A stretch of 37,255 bases of DNA, taken from Opitutia bacterium (GTDB lineage Bacteria; Verrucomicrobiota; Verrucomicrobiia; Opitutales; Opitutaceae). The notes under the pieces were generated by a model. That model searched no databases, was not told the origin of the DNA, and saw only the letters and a program-made list of their open reading frames with translations. The translations under genes were made by a program, and so were the position numbers. Shown here piece by piece: positions 16,597-24,399 of this stretch. Numbering within the stretch: the stretch's first letter is position 1; the number at the start of each line of letters is the position of its first letter. The stretch is from NCBI GenBank assembly GCA_947472765.1, contig CANJCM010000048.1, forward strand, positions 1 through 37,255. Direction: 5' to 3'.

Positions 16597-17061
16597 ATGA
16601 CCACGTCCCGGAACAAGCATCACGCCGCCCCGACGGCGAGGGAACTGCGACTCGACCTCGGCCTGGCCCAGCGCTGGGCGAAAACCGCGGCCGGCAACGC
16701 GAAGGTCGCCCGGACCGAGTACAAGCGCAGCCGCAAGGCGTACCGGCAGGCGAAACGCATCGCCAAGGAGGCCCGGAAGGAACTCAAGGCGCTCAAGAAG
16801 AAATTGGAGGCCACGCTCGCGTCCGCCTCGGCGCCGAAGCCGGCAAAGTCCGCGTCGCGTCCGACGAAGAAATCCCCACCGGCGGTGCGGAAATCCCGGG
16901 CGACGAAACCGGTCGGGACGAACCCGCCGAAGTCTCGTCCGGACGCGGCGATCGTGCCCCCGGTGGTGACGGCGGATTCCTCTGTCGCGTTCGAGACGGA
17001 CCCGACAGCCGCGCCCGCCGCGAGCGGCTCCGCGGCGACGACCTCGGATCAAGCGTCCTAG
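16597..17061 (+). CDS. Lys/Ala-rich coiled-coil protein with disordered tail, unknown function
   Basis: A 154-residue basic protein. Residues about 12-75 are a highly charged helix likely to form a coiled coil (RELRLDLGLAQRWAKTAAGN, then YKRSRKAYRQAKRIAKEARK and ELKALKKKLEATL). The remainder is low-complexity Lys/Pro/Ala/Ser/Thr sequence (KPAKSASRPTKKSPPAVRKS) that turns acidic and Ala/Ser-rich at the end. The composition recalls histone-H1-like or other DNA-associated proteins, but no domain is recognised. The start at 16597 was chosen because upstream codons in this frame overlap the preceding small gene and look non-coding. It sits 85 bp after the DUF2934-like gene. Real, but of unknown role. 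Confidence 0.55.
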   Translation: MTTSRNKHHAAPTARELRLDLGLAQRWAKTAAGNAKVARTEYKRSRKAYRQAKRIAKEARKELKALKKKLEATLASASAPKPAKSASRPTKKSPPAVRKSRATKPVGTNPPKSRPDAAIVPPVVTADSSVAFETDPTAAPAASGSAATTSDQAS

Positions 17062-17093
17062 CGCGGACTAGGAAGGGCCGCAGCCATCCGGGC

Positions 17094-17412
17094 GTGGACG
17101 AGCCCCGCCCCGACGACGCCTTTCGTAGGGGCGCGTCTCGTGAGCGCCCGTCTCGTCGGCTGACAGGCGGCGAGCACGAGTGCGATTACGAGCAAGAGTC
17201 CGATCGGCCACGCGGCGGAGCCACCGTAACCCTTGGAGGGCCGGTGCCCCCACCGGCCGGGGGAGAACGATGAAACATTTCGGCGGGTGAGGGGGCACGC
17301 CCTCCATGTTCAGGCTCTCGTGCTCGTGATCGTATTCGTGCTCATGCTCTCAGCCGTGGACGAGCTCCGCCCCGACGACACCTTTCGTAGGGGCGCGCCT
17401 CGTGCGCGCCCT
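17094..17412. repeat. Pair of direct repeats carrying GTAGGGGCGC hairpins, with two GGAGGG-family hairpins between
   Basis: Segments 17094-17150 and 17356-17412 are near-identical direct repeats 262 bp apart. Each contains CCGACGAC(G/A)CCTTTCGTAG and then a GC hairpin starting GTAGGGGCGCG with partner GCGCCC (17125-17149 and 17387-17411). Between them lie GGAGGG-family hairpins at 17230-17260 (plus) and 17281-17308 (minus). From 17463 to about 17530 there is a third, unstructured repeat type (CTCTGCGCCCTCTGTGTTCC) that recurs near 30440. No credible gene lies in 17062-17679. Confidence 0.65.
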
Positions 17413-17679
17413 GAATCAGGATTCGAACCCGGTGTATTCTGTGCACTCCGGGGTACAAAAATCTCCGGACTTAACCACCGAGAGTGCCCCTCTGCGTCCT
17501 CCCTTCACCTCTGCGCCCTCTGTGTTCCATCCGATCGCCGCACACCCAAACCGCCACTCGCTCACGCTCGCCGCCACGAGACGAAGTTCGCGCCTCCGAT
17601 CTCCTAGCCGCGCGGAGCGCGCGCTCCGCGACGCCCTCGAATCACGGACGGCCCGGCCGGGCTCAGGCGCGCATGACCT

Positions 17680-18342
17680 TCAGGTTTCGAAATATTTTTC
17701 CCGGGCGCGGACCTGCACGAGCGTCCGTCCGGGCAGGATACAGGCCGTCAGGTAGCCGCCGTGCACGCAGCCGGTGTCGATGCCAAGCGACCAGCGTTCC
17801 CGCGCCGGTTCGGGGCGGGGAGTGTGTCCGTAGATCACAAAAGGTGGTCCGACCCAGAGCTGGGACCAGTGCGGCGCTGCCGGAAATTCGGAACGCTTGT
17901 GCGGCTGGCCGTCGGGTCCGACCACCTGGATGCGGGTCACGATGCGCGAGGCCTGACCGCGCCACGGACGGCCCGGCAGAAATCCGCCATGCACGAGGAC
18001 GGTCGCCTGGCCGGGCACGCCATACGTCAGCCGCATCGCCTCGAGATAGGCCCAGTCCTTGGCGCGGAGTTGTTTCAACGTCTCGTAGTCGGACTTTTTG
18101 AGGTGGGTCGGGTCGCCGGTGCGGCGATAGTTCAGCAGGCGCAGCTCATGGTTGCCGAGCAGGGCGAGGTCCGCATGTTCCCGGGCGAGGTCCAGCACGC
18201 GCCCGCTCTCGGGGCCGCGGTTGACCAAGTCGCCGAGCAGGACGACACGGTCGCGACGCCCGGGCTGAATCTTCTGCAGCAACTCCTCGAACTCGGCCGC
18301 GCATCCATGGATGTCGCCGATGACTATGGTCCGTTCCTTCAT
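17680..18342 (-). CDS. PPP-type metallophosphatase (ApaH/PrpE-like), coupled to ppk
   Basis: A 220-residue enzyme with the phosphoprotein-phosphatase metal-site motifs in order: MKERTIVIGDIHGCAAEFEE (GDxHG), VVLLGDLVNRGPES (GDxVxRG), ALLGNHELRLLNYRRTGD (GNHE), VLVHGGFLPGRPW (HGG) and FVIYGHTPRPEP with GIDTGCVHGGYLTA. Relatives hydrolyse diadenosine tetraphosphate (ApaH, PrpE) or phosphoproteins (PphA). The substrate cannot be decided here. Its ATG (18342) overlaps the ppk stop by 4 nt, so the two proteins are made together. A role in polyphosphate or nucleotide-polyphosphate turnover is plausible but inferred. Confidence 0.83.
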   Translation of the reverse strand: MKERTIVIGDIHGCAAEFEELLQKIQPGRRDRVVLLGDLVNRGPESGRVLDLAREHADLALLGNHELRLLNYRRTGDPTHLKKSDYETLKQLRAKDWAYLEAMRLTYGVPGQATVLVHGGFLPGRPWRGQASRIVTRIQVVGPDGQPHKRSEFPAAPHWSQLWVGPPFVIYGHTPRPEPARERWSLGIDTGCVHGGYLTACILPGRTLVQVRAREKYFET

Positions 18343-20483
18343 CGGGCCGTCGGACGGGGGGCGGGCGGAGCCGCGTTCCGCAGCGTCGCCTCGGCCATGA
18401 AGTACCGCTGGGCGGAGAAAGGCGCGGCGGGCGGGAGCACGGGCACGGCGGCATACGAGCCGTCGGGCTGCAGCACCCGGGCGTCCTCGGTGTCCTCCAG
18501 TTCGTTCCGGAGGATGTCCTGCAGCAGGTGCTGCTGCAGGGCCGGGTCCTCGATCGGGAACAGTGTCTCGATCCGGCGGAAGAAGTTGCGCGGCATCCAG
18601 TCGGCGCTCCCGCAGTAGACGAGCGGCTGACCGCCATTGCCGAAGTGAAAGATGCGGGCGTGCTCGAGGAACCGGCCGACGATGCTGCGCAGCCGGATGT
18701 TTTCGCTCAGGCCGGGGACACCCGCGCGCAGGCAGCAGGTGGCGCGGACGATCAGGTCGATTTGGACTCCCGCAGCCGAGGCGGCGTAGAGGTTGTCGAT
18801 CGTCTCCGGGTCGACCAGTTTGTTCATCTTCGCGATGATGCGCGCGGGTCGTCCGGCACTGGCGTGCGCGGCCTCGGCCGCGATCAACTCCTGGGTGCGG
18901 CGGTGCAGGTTGAACGGTGCCACCAGCAGCCGGTCGAACTGCGGGGTCCGGCCGAGCCCGGTGAGCACGTTGAACAACTGGGCAATCTCGGCCGCCACCT
19001 GCGGGCGGCAGGTGAGCAGGCTGACATCGGTGTAGAGCCGCGCGGTCCGTGGGTTGTAGTTGCCGGTGCCGAGGTGCACGTAGCGGCGAAGTTCGGCGCC
19101 TTCGCGGCGGACCACGAGGCAGCATTTGCAGTGCGTCTTCTGGCCGACGACGCCGTACACCACGTGGACCCCGGACTCCTCGAGTTCGCGGGCCCACTTG
19201 ATGTTGTTGGCCTCGTCGAAGCGGGCCATGAGCTCGACGAGCGCCGTGACCTGCTTTCCCGCCATCGACGCCTGAATCAGCGCCCGCACGATCGGCGAGT
19301 CGCCGCTCGTCCGATAGAGAGTCTGCTTGATCGCGAGGACATCCGGATCGCGGGCGGCCTCGTCGACGAACTGGACGACCGGGGCGAACGAATCGTACGG
19401 GTGATGCAGGAGGATGTCGCCCTCGCGGAGCGCCGCGAAAATTTCCGGCTGCCGGACGAGCGCCGGGCATTCAGCCGGGGTGAACGGCGGATACTTCAGG
19501 TCCGGCCGGTCGATCATGTCATAGAGGCTCATCAGCCGCGTGAGGTTCAACGCCCCCTGGATGCGATACGCGTAGACGGGGTCCAGATCGAGATGCCGGC
19601 ACAGGGTGGCGAGGAGCTCGGGATCGACCCCGTCGTCGATCTCGAGCCGGACCGCGGCGCCGCGGCGCAGGTTGCGCAGTTCCTGCTCGATGCGCTTCAG
19701 GAGGTTCTCGGCCTCCTCTTCGTCGATGTACAGGTCGCTGTTGCGCGTGACCCGGAAGGCGTGCGCGCCGCGCACCGTGTAGCCGGGGAGCAGGGCCGCC
19801 GCGCACAGCTTGATAATCTCGCTGAGAAAAATGTAGCCCTGCCGGCCGTCAGCCGAAGGCGGGAGCGGCACGATCCGCGGGAGGCTGCGCGGCACCGGGA
19901 CGAGAACCATCACGGATTCCGCGGTGCCCTCCGCGGGACTCGCGACGGACACGAGCACGTTGAGCGATTTGTGCGCGAGCTGCGGAAACGGATGCGCCTG
20001 ATCGACGGCGAGTGGCGTGAGCACGGGCAGCACCTGTTGATCGAAGTATTGGCGGACGTAGTCGCGTCCGGGCGCATCGAGCTCCGCCGCGCCTTGGATC
20101 GCGATGCCCGCGGTCGCGAGCCGCGGGATCAAGTCGTACTGCCAGCAGCGGTACTGTTCGCGCACCATCGCCGCGACCTCGCGTCCGACTGTCCGCAGCT
20201 GTTCGCGCGGCGTCGTGCCGTCGATCCCGGCGACCGCCGTGGCCGAGTCAGCCTGCTGCACCAGGCCGGCGACGCGGATCTCGAAGAACTCGTCCAGATT
20301 CGAGCTGACGATGGCGAGGAACTTCACCCGCTCGAGCAGCGGATTGCCGGGGTTGAGGGCCTGGTCCAGCACGCGGCGATTGAACGCGAGCCAGCTTTGT
20401 TCGCGATTCCCATAGATCGAGCGCGCCGGCTTCGGCACGGCGGAGGAAGTCAGGGTGCTGCGCTTGGCGCGGGAGGCGGACAT
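18339..20483 (-). CDS. ppk: Polyphosphate kinase 1
   Basis: PPK1 reversibly makes inorganic polyphosphate from ATP. The 714-residue product has all four family regions. The N-terminal domain is IYGNREQSWLAFNRRVLDQA and FLAIVSSNLDEFFEIRVAGL. The head domain includes FPQLAHKSLNVLVSV. The two phospholipase-D-like catalytic domains contain KQTLYRTSGDSPIVRALIQA, ARFDEANNIKWARELEESGV, the autophosphorylated His470 in YVHLGTGNYNPRTARLYTDV, and the second His in HARIFHFGNGG. Length is normal. The gene opens a two-gene minus-strand unit with the PPP phosphatase. Two 11-bp-spaced GTCAC cores lie 55-70 bp upstream but point towards the divergent methyltransferase gene. Confidence 0.96.
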   Translation of the reverse strand: MSASRAKRSTLTSSAVPKPARSIYGNREQSWLAFNRRVLDQALNPGNPLLERVKFLAIVSSNLDEFFEIRVAGLVQQADSATAVAGIDGTTPREQLRTVGREVAAMVREQYRCWQYDLIPRLATAGIAIQGAAELDAPGRDYVRQYFDQQVLPVLTPLAVDQAHPFPQLAHKSLNVLVSVASPAEGTAESVMVLVPVPRSLPRIVPLPPSADGRQGYIFLSEIIKLCAAALLPGYTVRGAHAFRVTRNSDLYIDEEEAENLLKRIEQELRNLRRGAAVRLEIDDGVDPELLATLCRHLDLDPVYAYRIQGALNLTRLMSLYDMIDRPDLKYPPFTPAECPALVRQPEIFAALREGDILLHHPYDSFAPVVQFVDEAARDPDVLAIKQTLYRTSGDSPIVRALIQASMAGKQVTALVELMARFDEANNIKWARELEESGVHVVYGVVGQKTHCKCCLVVRREGAELRRYVHLGTGNYNPRTARLYTDVSLLTCRPQVAAEIAQLFNVLTGLGRTPQFDRLLVAPFNLHRRTQELIAAEAAHASAGRPARIIAKMNKLVDPETIDNLYAASAAGVQIDLIVRATCCLRAGVPGLSENIRLRSIVGRFLEHARIFHFGNGGQPLVYCGSADWMPRNFFRRIETLFPIEDPALQQHLLQDILRNELEDTEDARVLQPDGSYAAVPVLPPAAPFSAQRYFMAEATLRNAAPPAPRPTAR

Positions 20484-20537
20484 GGAAGCGGCGAAATTCG
20501 AGGTGCGCTCCGGGTGAGACGAGCCGATACCAAATCC

Positions 20538-20553
20538 GTCACGAGATTGTCAC
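20538..20553 (+). promoter_or_regulatory. Possible two-unit Pho box in the ppk/methyltransferase divergent region
   Basis: GTCAC at 20538 and GTCAC at 20549, exactly 11 bp apart. Two half-sites make a minimal Pho box. No third unit fits on either side, and the orientation is towards the plus-strand gene rather than ppk. Confidence 0.4.
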
Positions 20554-20570
20554 CGACGGGGAGGAATTGA

Positions 20571-20688
20571 ATTCCGAAGTTGGCGTTGTAGCCCGCTGCG
20601 TGAGCAGCGGGACGACTTCAAGTGAAGCGTTCGGGAATTCCCTGTCCTCACGGACAGGGCCACGACGAACCGCTTAACTTCGGAATCC
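20571..20688. repeat. BIME-like two-hairpin repeat, copy 3
   Basis: GTAG with stem CCCGCTGC/GCAGCGGG and loop GTGA, then stem CCCTGTCC/GGACAGGG with loop TCAC and CCAC. The outer ends are themselves inverted repeats: ATTCCGAAGTT at 20571-20581 and AACTTCGGAAT at 20676-20686. The element fills most of the gap between the possible Pho box and the methyltransferase. Confidence 0.82.
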
Positions 20689-20759
20689 ACGGAGGAGTTG
20701 ACGGGAATGTAACCCTCGCGGTTTGCGGCCGCGCTCCGCCGCCCGCCTCAATCAAGCCG

Positions 20760-21581
20760 ATGACAAACGATTCGCAGGGGAACGCGGTCCTGAACGCGGC
20801 GGCGGCTCCAGTGGTCAACTACTTCACCACGCCGGACGCCGCGCGCCGTTACGCCCGCAGCCGGCCCGGCGGACACGATCAGGTGCTGGAGTTGCTCCAG
20901 CACGTGCTTGCGGCGCAGTTGCCGGTGGCCCGCGCCCTGGACGTCGGCTGTGGCACCGGCCACTCGACGGTGGCGCTTCTGCCCTATGCCCGGGCCATCG
21001 TGGGCATCGACTCCTCGTCGGAGATGCTCGCCCAGGTGCCGCCGGAACCGCGGATCGAATTTCGCAAGGGCTATGCCGAGGATCTGCCGTGCCGCTCGGC
21101 GGACTTCGACCTCGTGACGGTGAGTTCCGCCTATCACTGGTTCGATCACGATCGCTTCCTCTCCGAGGCGGCGCGCGTCCTGCGGCCGTCCGGCTGGCTT
21201 GTGTTGTACAAGGTCGGGTCGATGGGCCGCCTCCCGGACCGGCCGGATCTCGATCGCTGGCGTCGTGAGGTGCTGCGGGAGCGATATCCCAAGGTGGCGA
21301 AAAACCAGGAGCCGCTCACGGCGGAAAAGGCGGAGGACTTCGGCTTCCGCGAGGTGCGGGTGGAGACCATGCCGCACACCCGTCGGTACAGCCTGGATGA
21401 ATACGTCGACAACCTGATGACGCACAGTCGCGTGATCCGGGTGGTCGACGGCGGCCAGGAGTCCCCGGCGGCGGCGCGCGCCTGGCTCCGCGCGGAGCTG
21501 GCGGCCTTTATTCCCCCCGCGGGTGCCGAGTTCACCCACGAGGCGCGGATTCACGTGCTGCGGCGGCAGGCCGGCCCTTGA
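20760..21581 (+). CDS. Class I SAM-dependent methyltransferase
   Basis: A 273-residue methyltransferase of the Methyltransf_11 type. Motif I is ALDVGCGTGHSTVALLPYAR, motif II is AIVGIDSSSEMLAQV, and the post-motif regions include KGYAEDLPCRSADFDLVTVS and AARVLRPSGWLVLYKVG. The N-terminal segment VVNYFTTPDAARRYARSRPG is typical of small-molecule methyltransferases that act on quinone, fatty-acid or aconitate-like substrates. No substrate can be assigned. The ATG at 20760 was preferred because codons upstream in frame fall in the repeat element. The gene runs into the TPR gene (70 bp downstream). Confidence 0.78.
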   Translation: MTNDSQGNAVLNAAAAPVVNYFTTPDAARRYARSRPGGHDQVLELLQHVLAAQLPVARALDVGCGTGHSTVALLPYARAIVGIDSSSEMLAQVPPEPRIEFRKGYAEDLPCRSADFDLVTVSSAYHWFDHDRFLSEAARVLRPSGWLVLYKVGSMGRLPDRPDLDRWRREVLRERYPKVAKNQEPLTAEKAEDFGFREVRVETMPHTRRYSLDEYVDNLMTHSRVIRVVDGGQESPAAARAWLRAELAAFIPPAGAEFTHEARIHVLRRQAGP

Positions 21582-21651
21582 ATCCATGCGAACCCAGGGG
21601 CGAATCGTGATCGGCCGCCGCCCTCACCGTGAGTGGGCGAGGGCCGGCCGC

Positions 21652-22530
21652 ATGCTGCGGTCACGGACGTGGAGATGGATGCCGCTGTTGCTGGCGCTGG
21701 GGACTTCCCTCGGCCGGGCTAGCCCGCCGGACGATTGGTCAGCCGCGGTCGCCCTCTATGAATCCCGTTGCTACTCGGCCGCGCGCGAGGCTTTTGCGCG
21801 GATCGCGGGCGACCGGCCGGGCGATCCGGCGATCCACTTTTACCTCGGCCGGCTGGCCCTCTGGTTTGATGACGAGCCGGCGGCGCGGAGTCATCTGGAG
21901 TCCGCGGTGGCCGCGTCGCCGGCGGAAGCGCGCCTGTACAATGCGCTCGGCGACGCCTACGCCCTCGCCGCCAGGAATGCCCCGCTCCTCTCGAAGTTCG
22001 AGTGGGCCCGCCGGTGCAAAGCCGCCTACGATCGGGCGGTCGACCTCGAGCCCGACAACCCGGCGTATCGCTGGAGTCGAATGGCGTACTATCAACTGGC
22101 GCCGCGCCTGGCCGGCGGCGGTCTCGGCAAAGCCCACGCGGAAGCTGCGGAGATTGGCCGGCTGGACCCGATGAGCGGCCGCATCGCGCAGGCGACGCTT
22201 CTCCTGTCGGAGAGCCGGGCGGCCGACGCCTTCGCCCTGTTCGACGAAGTTCTGCGCCGGGCCCCGGATGATTTTCTGGCGCTTTATCATGTGGGTCGCT
22301 GTGCCGCGCTGAGTGGCGAGCAGCTGGCGCGCGGACGAGCGGCGCTGCAGCGCTGCCTCGACCTTCGTCCCCCGGTCGGCGACGGCCAGCCGACCCTCGC
22401 CAGTGTGCATTACCGGCTCGGCAACATTCATGAGCAGGAGGGCGATCGCGCCGCGGCCGCCCGTGAGTTCGCGACCGCCCGGGCGCTGCATCCCGACTTC
22501 CGGGCGGAGAAGATCGCGCTGAAAAACTGA
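21652..22530 (+). CDS. Exported tetratricopeptide-repeat protein
   Basis: A 292-residue protein with a signal peptide (MLRSRTWRWMPLLLALGTSL, cleavage near GRA) followed by at least five TPR-like helical pairs. Examples are ALYESRCYSAAREAFARIAG, AIHFYLGRLALWFDDEPAAR, ARLYNALGDAYALAARNAPL, FALFDEVLRRAPDDFLALYH and SVHYRLGNIHEQEGDRAAAA. TPR proteins serve as protein-interaction scaffolds; no partner is evident. The ATG at 21652 has a GAGGG purine tract just upstream and begins the signal peptide. An ATG at 21586 would add 22 Arg-rich residues and is less likely. It lies between the methyltransferase and phoD on the same strand and may share their transcript. Confidence 0.72.
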   Translation: MLRSRTWRWMPLLLALGTSLGRASPPDDWSAAVALYESRCYSAAREAFARIAGDRPGDPAIHFYLGRLALWFDDEPAARSHLESAVAASPAEARLYNALGDAYALAARNAPLLSKFEWARRCKAAYDRAVDLEPDNPAYRWSRMAYYQLAPRLAGGGLGKAHAEAAEIGRLDPMSGRIAQATLLLSESRAADAFALFDEVLRRAPDDFLALYHVGRCAALSGEQLARGRAALQRCLDLRPPVGDGQPTLASVHYRLGNIHEQEGDRAAAAREFATARALHPDFRAEKIALKN

Positions 22531-22656
22531 GGCGCGACGGGCGAATTCACGTCGTGCGGGAGATTGCCTGATGACCCGGCCCCGTCCCAATTACCTTCCT
22601 GCCACCCCCGGCCGCTCGAGTTCCCTTCGAGTGGAAATCCCTGACTCCGCTCCTCC

Positions 22657-24246
22657 ATGTCCCACATCCCCTTGTTTCCGATCTCCGGCCTCGGTCAGCC
22701 CCTGACGCGCCGGACTTTCCTCCGCGGCAGCGCCTCCTTTGCCGCCGCGGCTTTCCTTTCGAACCGCGTCGCGGGGGCCGTCACCGCGGCCCGGGCGCTG
22801 CCCGCCTATCCGTTCACCCTTGGGATCGCGTCGGGCGATCCGGCGCCGGATGGAGTGGTGCTGTGGACCCGGCTCGCGCCGCGCCCGCTCGAACCGGGTG
22901 GTGGCATGTCCCCCGAGCCCGTCGAGGTCGGCTGGCAGGTGGCGGAGGACGAGGCGATGAACCGGGTCGTCCAGCAGGGAACGGCGATCGCCAATCCGGC
23001 GTGGGCTCACTCGGTGCATGTGGAGGTGAACGGGCTCCAGCCGGGCCGCTGGTATTGGTACCAGTTCAAGGCGGCGGGTGAAATCAGTCCGAAGGGACGC
23101 ACGCGGACGATGCCGGCGGCGGGAGTGATCGCCGAGCGCCTGCGCTTCGCTTTCGTGTCCTGCCAGAAGTACGAGATGGGTTACTTCACCGCCTACGAGC
23201 ATCTCGCGCGCGAGGACCTCGATCTGGTCGTGCACCTCGGCGACTACATCTACGAGAAGGGCGACGACGCGCAGGCGGTGCGACCGCATGGGACGCCGGA
23301 GATTTTCACGGTCGACGACTATCGCGCCCGGTATGCGGTCTACAAAAGCGATCCGGCGCTGCAGGCGGCGCACGCGATGGCGCCGTGGATTGTGACGTGG
23401 GACGACCACGAGGTGGCGAACGACTACGCGAATGCGATTCCCGAGTTTCCCGATCAAGTGACGACGGCGGATTTTCTCCGGCGCCGGGCGGCCGGCTATC
23501 AGGCGTACTTCGAGCACATGCCGCTCCGGCGGAGCGCGCTCCCGAGCGGGCCCGACATGTTGCTTTATCGGCGACTGCATTACGGCGGGCTCGCGGCGTT
23601 CCACGTGCTGGACACGCGGCAGTATCGCACGGATCAGCCGCTGGGCGGCGGCACCAAGCCGCCGGGGCCGGCTCTGCTCGATCCGAAAGGCACGATCATG
23701 GGCGAGCGCCAGCGCCACTGGCTCTTCGACGGACTCGCCGCCTCGACGACTGCGTGGAACGTGATCGCCCAGCAGGTCATGGTCGCGCGGCCGGACCTCG
23801 TGGCCGGACCGGAGGTGGGCGTGAGCATGGACAAATGGGCGGGCTATGAACACGAGCGCCGGCTCCTGTTGCGGCACCTCCGCGATCGCAAGATTGCTAA
23901 TCCGCTCGTGCTGACCGGTGACGTTCACACCAACTGGGCCAACGAACTTCCCACGGACTTCGATCGGCCGGATGCGCCGAGTGTCGCGACGGAGTTCGTC
24001 GGCACCTCGATCACGTCCGGCGGCGACGGCACGGAGCGGTCCCCGACGCATGACGCGCTGATGTCCGAGAATCCGTTTGTGAAATTTCACAATCGCGAGC
24101 GCGGCTACGTGAGTTGCGAGGTCACGCCCAAGGCGTGGCGGTCGGATTTTCGGACGGTGCCGTATGTCCGGCGCCGGGGTGCTCCGTTGCAAACCCGGGC
24201 CTCGTTCATTGTCGAGTCAGGCCGGCCGGTGCTGCAGCGCGCGTGA
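22657..24246 (+). CDS. phoD: PhoD-type alkaline phosphatase, Tat-exported
   Basis: A 529-residue PhoD-family phosphodiesterase/phosphomonoesterase that releases phosphate from organic phosphoesters outside the cytoplasm. The N-terminus carries a twin-arginine signal (LTRRTFLRGSASFAAAAFLS). Next comes the PhoD N-terminal domain (YPFTLGIASGDPAPDGVVLW then TRLAPRPL). The metallophosphatase core has FAFVSCQKYEMGYFTAYEHL, LVVHLGDYIYEKG, WIVTWDDHEVANDYAN, WNVIAQQVMVARPDL and LVLTGDVHTNWANELP. PhoD enzymes use Ca/Fe and are regular members of Pho regulons. No Pho box is visible in the 126 bp before the ATG, so expression may depend on upstream promoters. Confidence 0.93.
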   Translation: MSHIPLFPISGLGQPLTRRTFLRGSASFAAAAFLSNRVAGAVTAARALPAYPFTLGIASGDPAPDGVVLWTRLAPRPLEPGGGMSPEPVEVGWQVAEDEAMNRVVQQGTAIANPAWAHSVHVEVNGLQPGRWYWYQFKAAGEISPKGRTRTMPAAGVIAERLRFAFVSCQKYEMGYFTAYEHLAREDLDLVVHLGDYIYEKGDDAQAVRPHGTPEIFTVDDYRARYAVYKSDPALQAAHAMAPWIVTWDDHEVANDYANAIPEFPDQVTTADFLRRRAAGYQAYFEHMPLRRSALPSGPDMLLYRRLHYGGLAAFHVLDTRQYRTDQPLGGGTKPPGPALLDPKGTIMGERQRHWLFDGLAASTTAWNVIAQQVMVARPDLVAGPEVGVSMDKWAGYEHERRLLLRHLRDRKIANPLVLTGDVHTNWANELPTDFDRPDAPSVATEFVGTSITSGGDGTERSPTHDALMSENPFVKFHNRERGYVSCEVTPKAWRSDFRTVPYVRRRGAPLQTRASFIVESGRPVLQRA

Positions 24247-24253
24247 CGGAGGG

Positions 24254-24310
24254 AACCACTGATTCGCACTGATAGGACACTAATCAATGCTGGCTGCCCG
24301 GATTAGTGTC
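24254..24310. repeat. AACCACT repeat followed by a 10-bp inverted repeat after phoD
   Basis: Segment 24254-24285 matches 36315-36346 at 27 of 32 positions (my count). Within it GACACTAATC (24276-24285) pairs perfectly with GATTAGTGTC (24301-24310). The hairpin could serve as a 3' end for phoD, but it has a 15-nt loop and no T-run. Confidence 0.5.
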
Positions 24311-24399
24311 AGCTCAGTGAAAATGAGTCGTTCAACCTCCGCACCGGCCGGTGGTTTTTCGTGGCGAGGTGAGTTCGTAATCGCACATCGTCACCGCCG

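Noticed and set aside
17405-17445. tRNA T-arm look-alike (GGATTCGAACCC) on the minus strand
   Set aside because: The flanking bases do not make a T-stem, acceptor stem or anticodon arm. A similar string near 25705 fails in the same way.
18528-20570. 680-codon plus-strand frame opposite ppk
   Set aside because: Shadow of ppk, whose catalytic His motifs are unmistakable.
24276-24310. Firm Rho-independent terminator for phoD
   Set aside because: The stem is perfect but AT-rich, the loop is long and no T-run follows, so it was kept only as a repeat.
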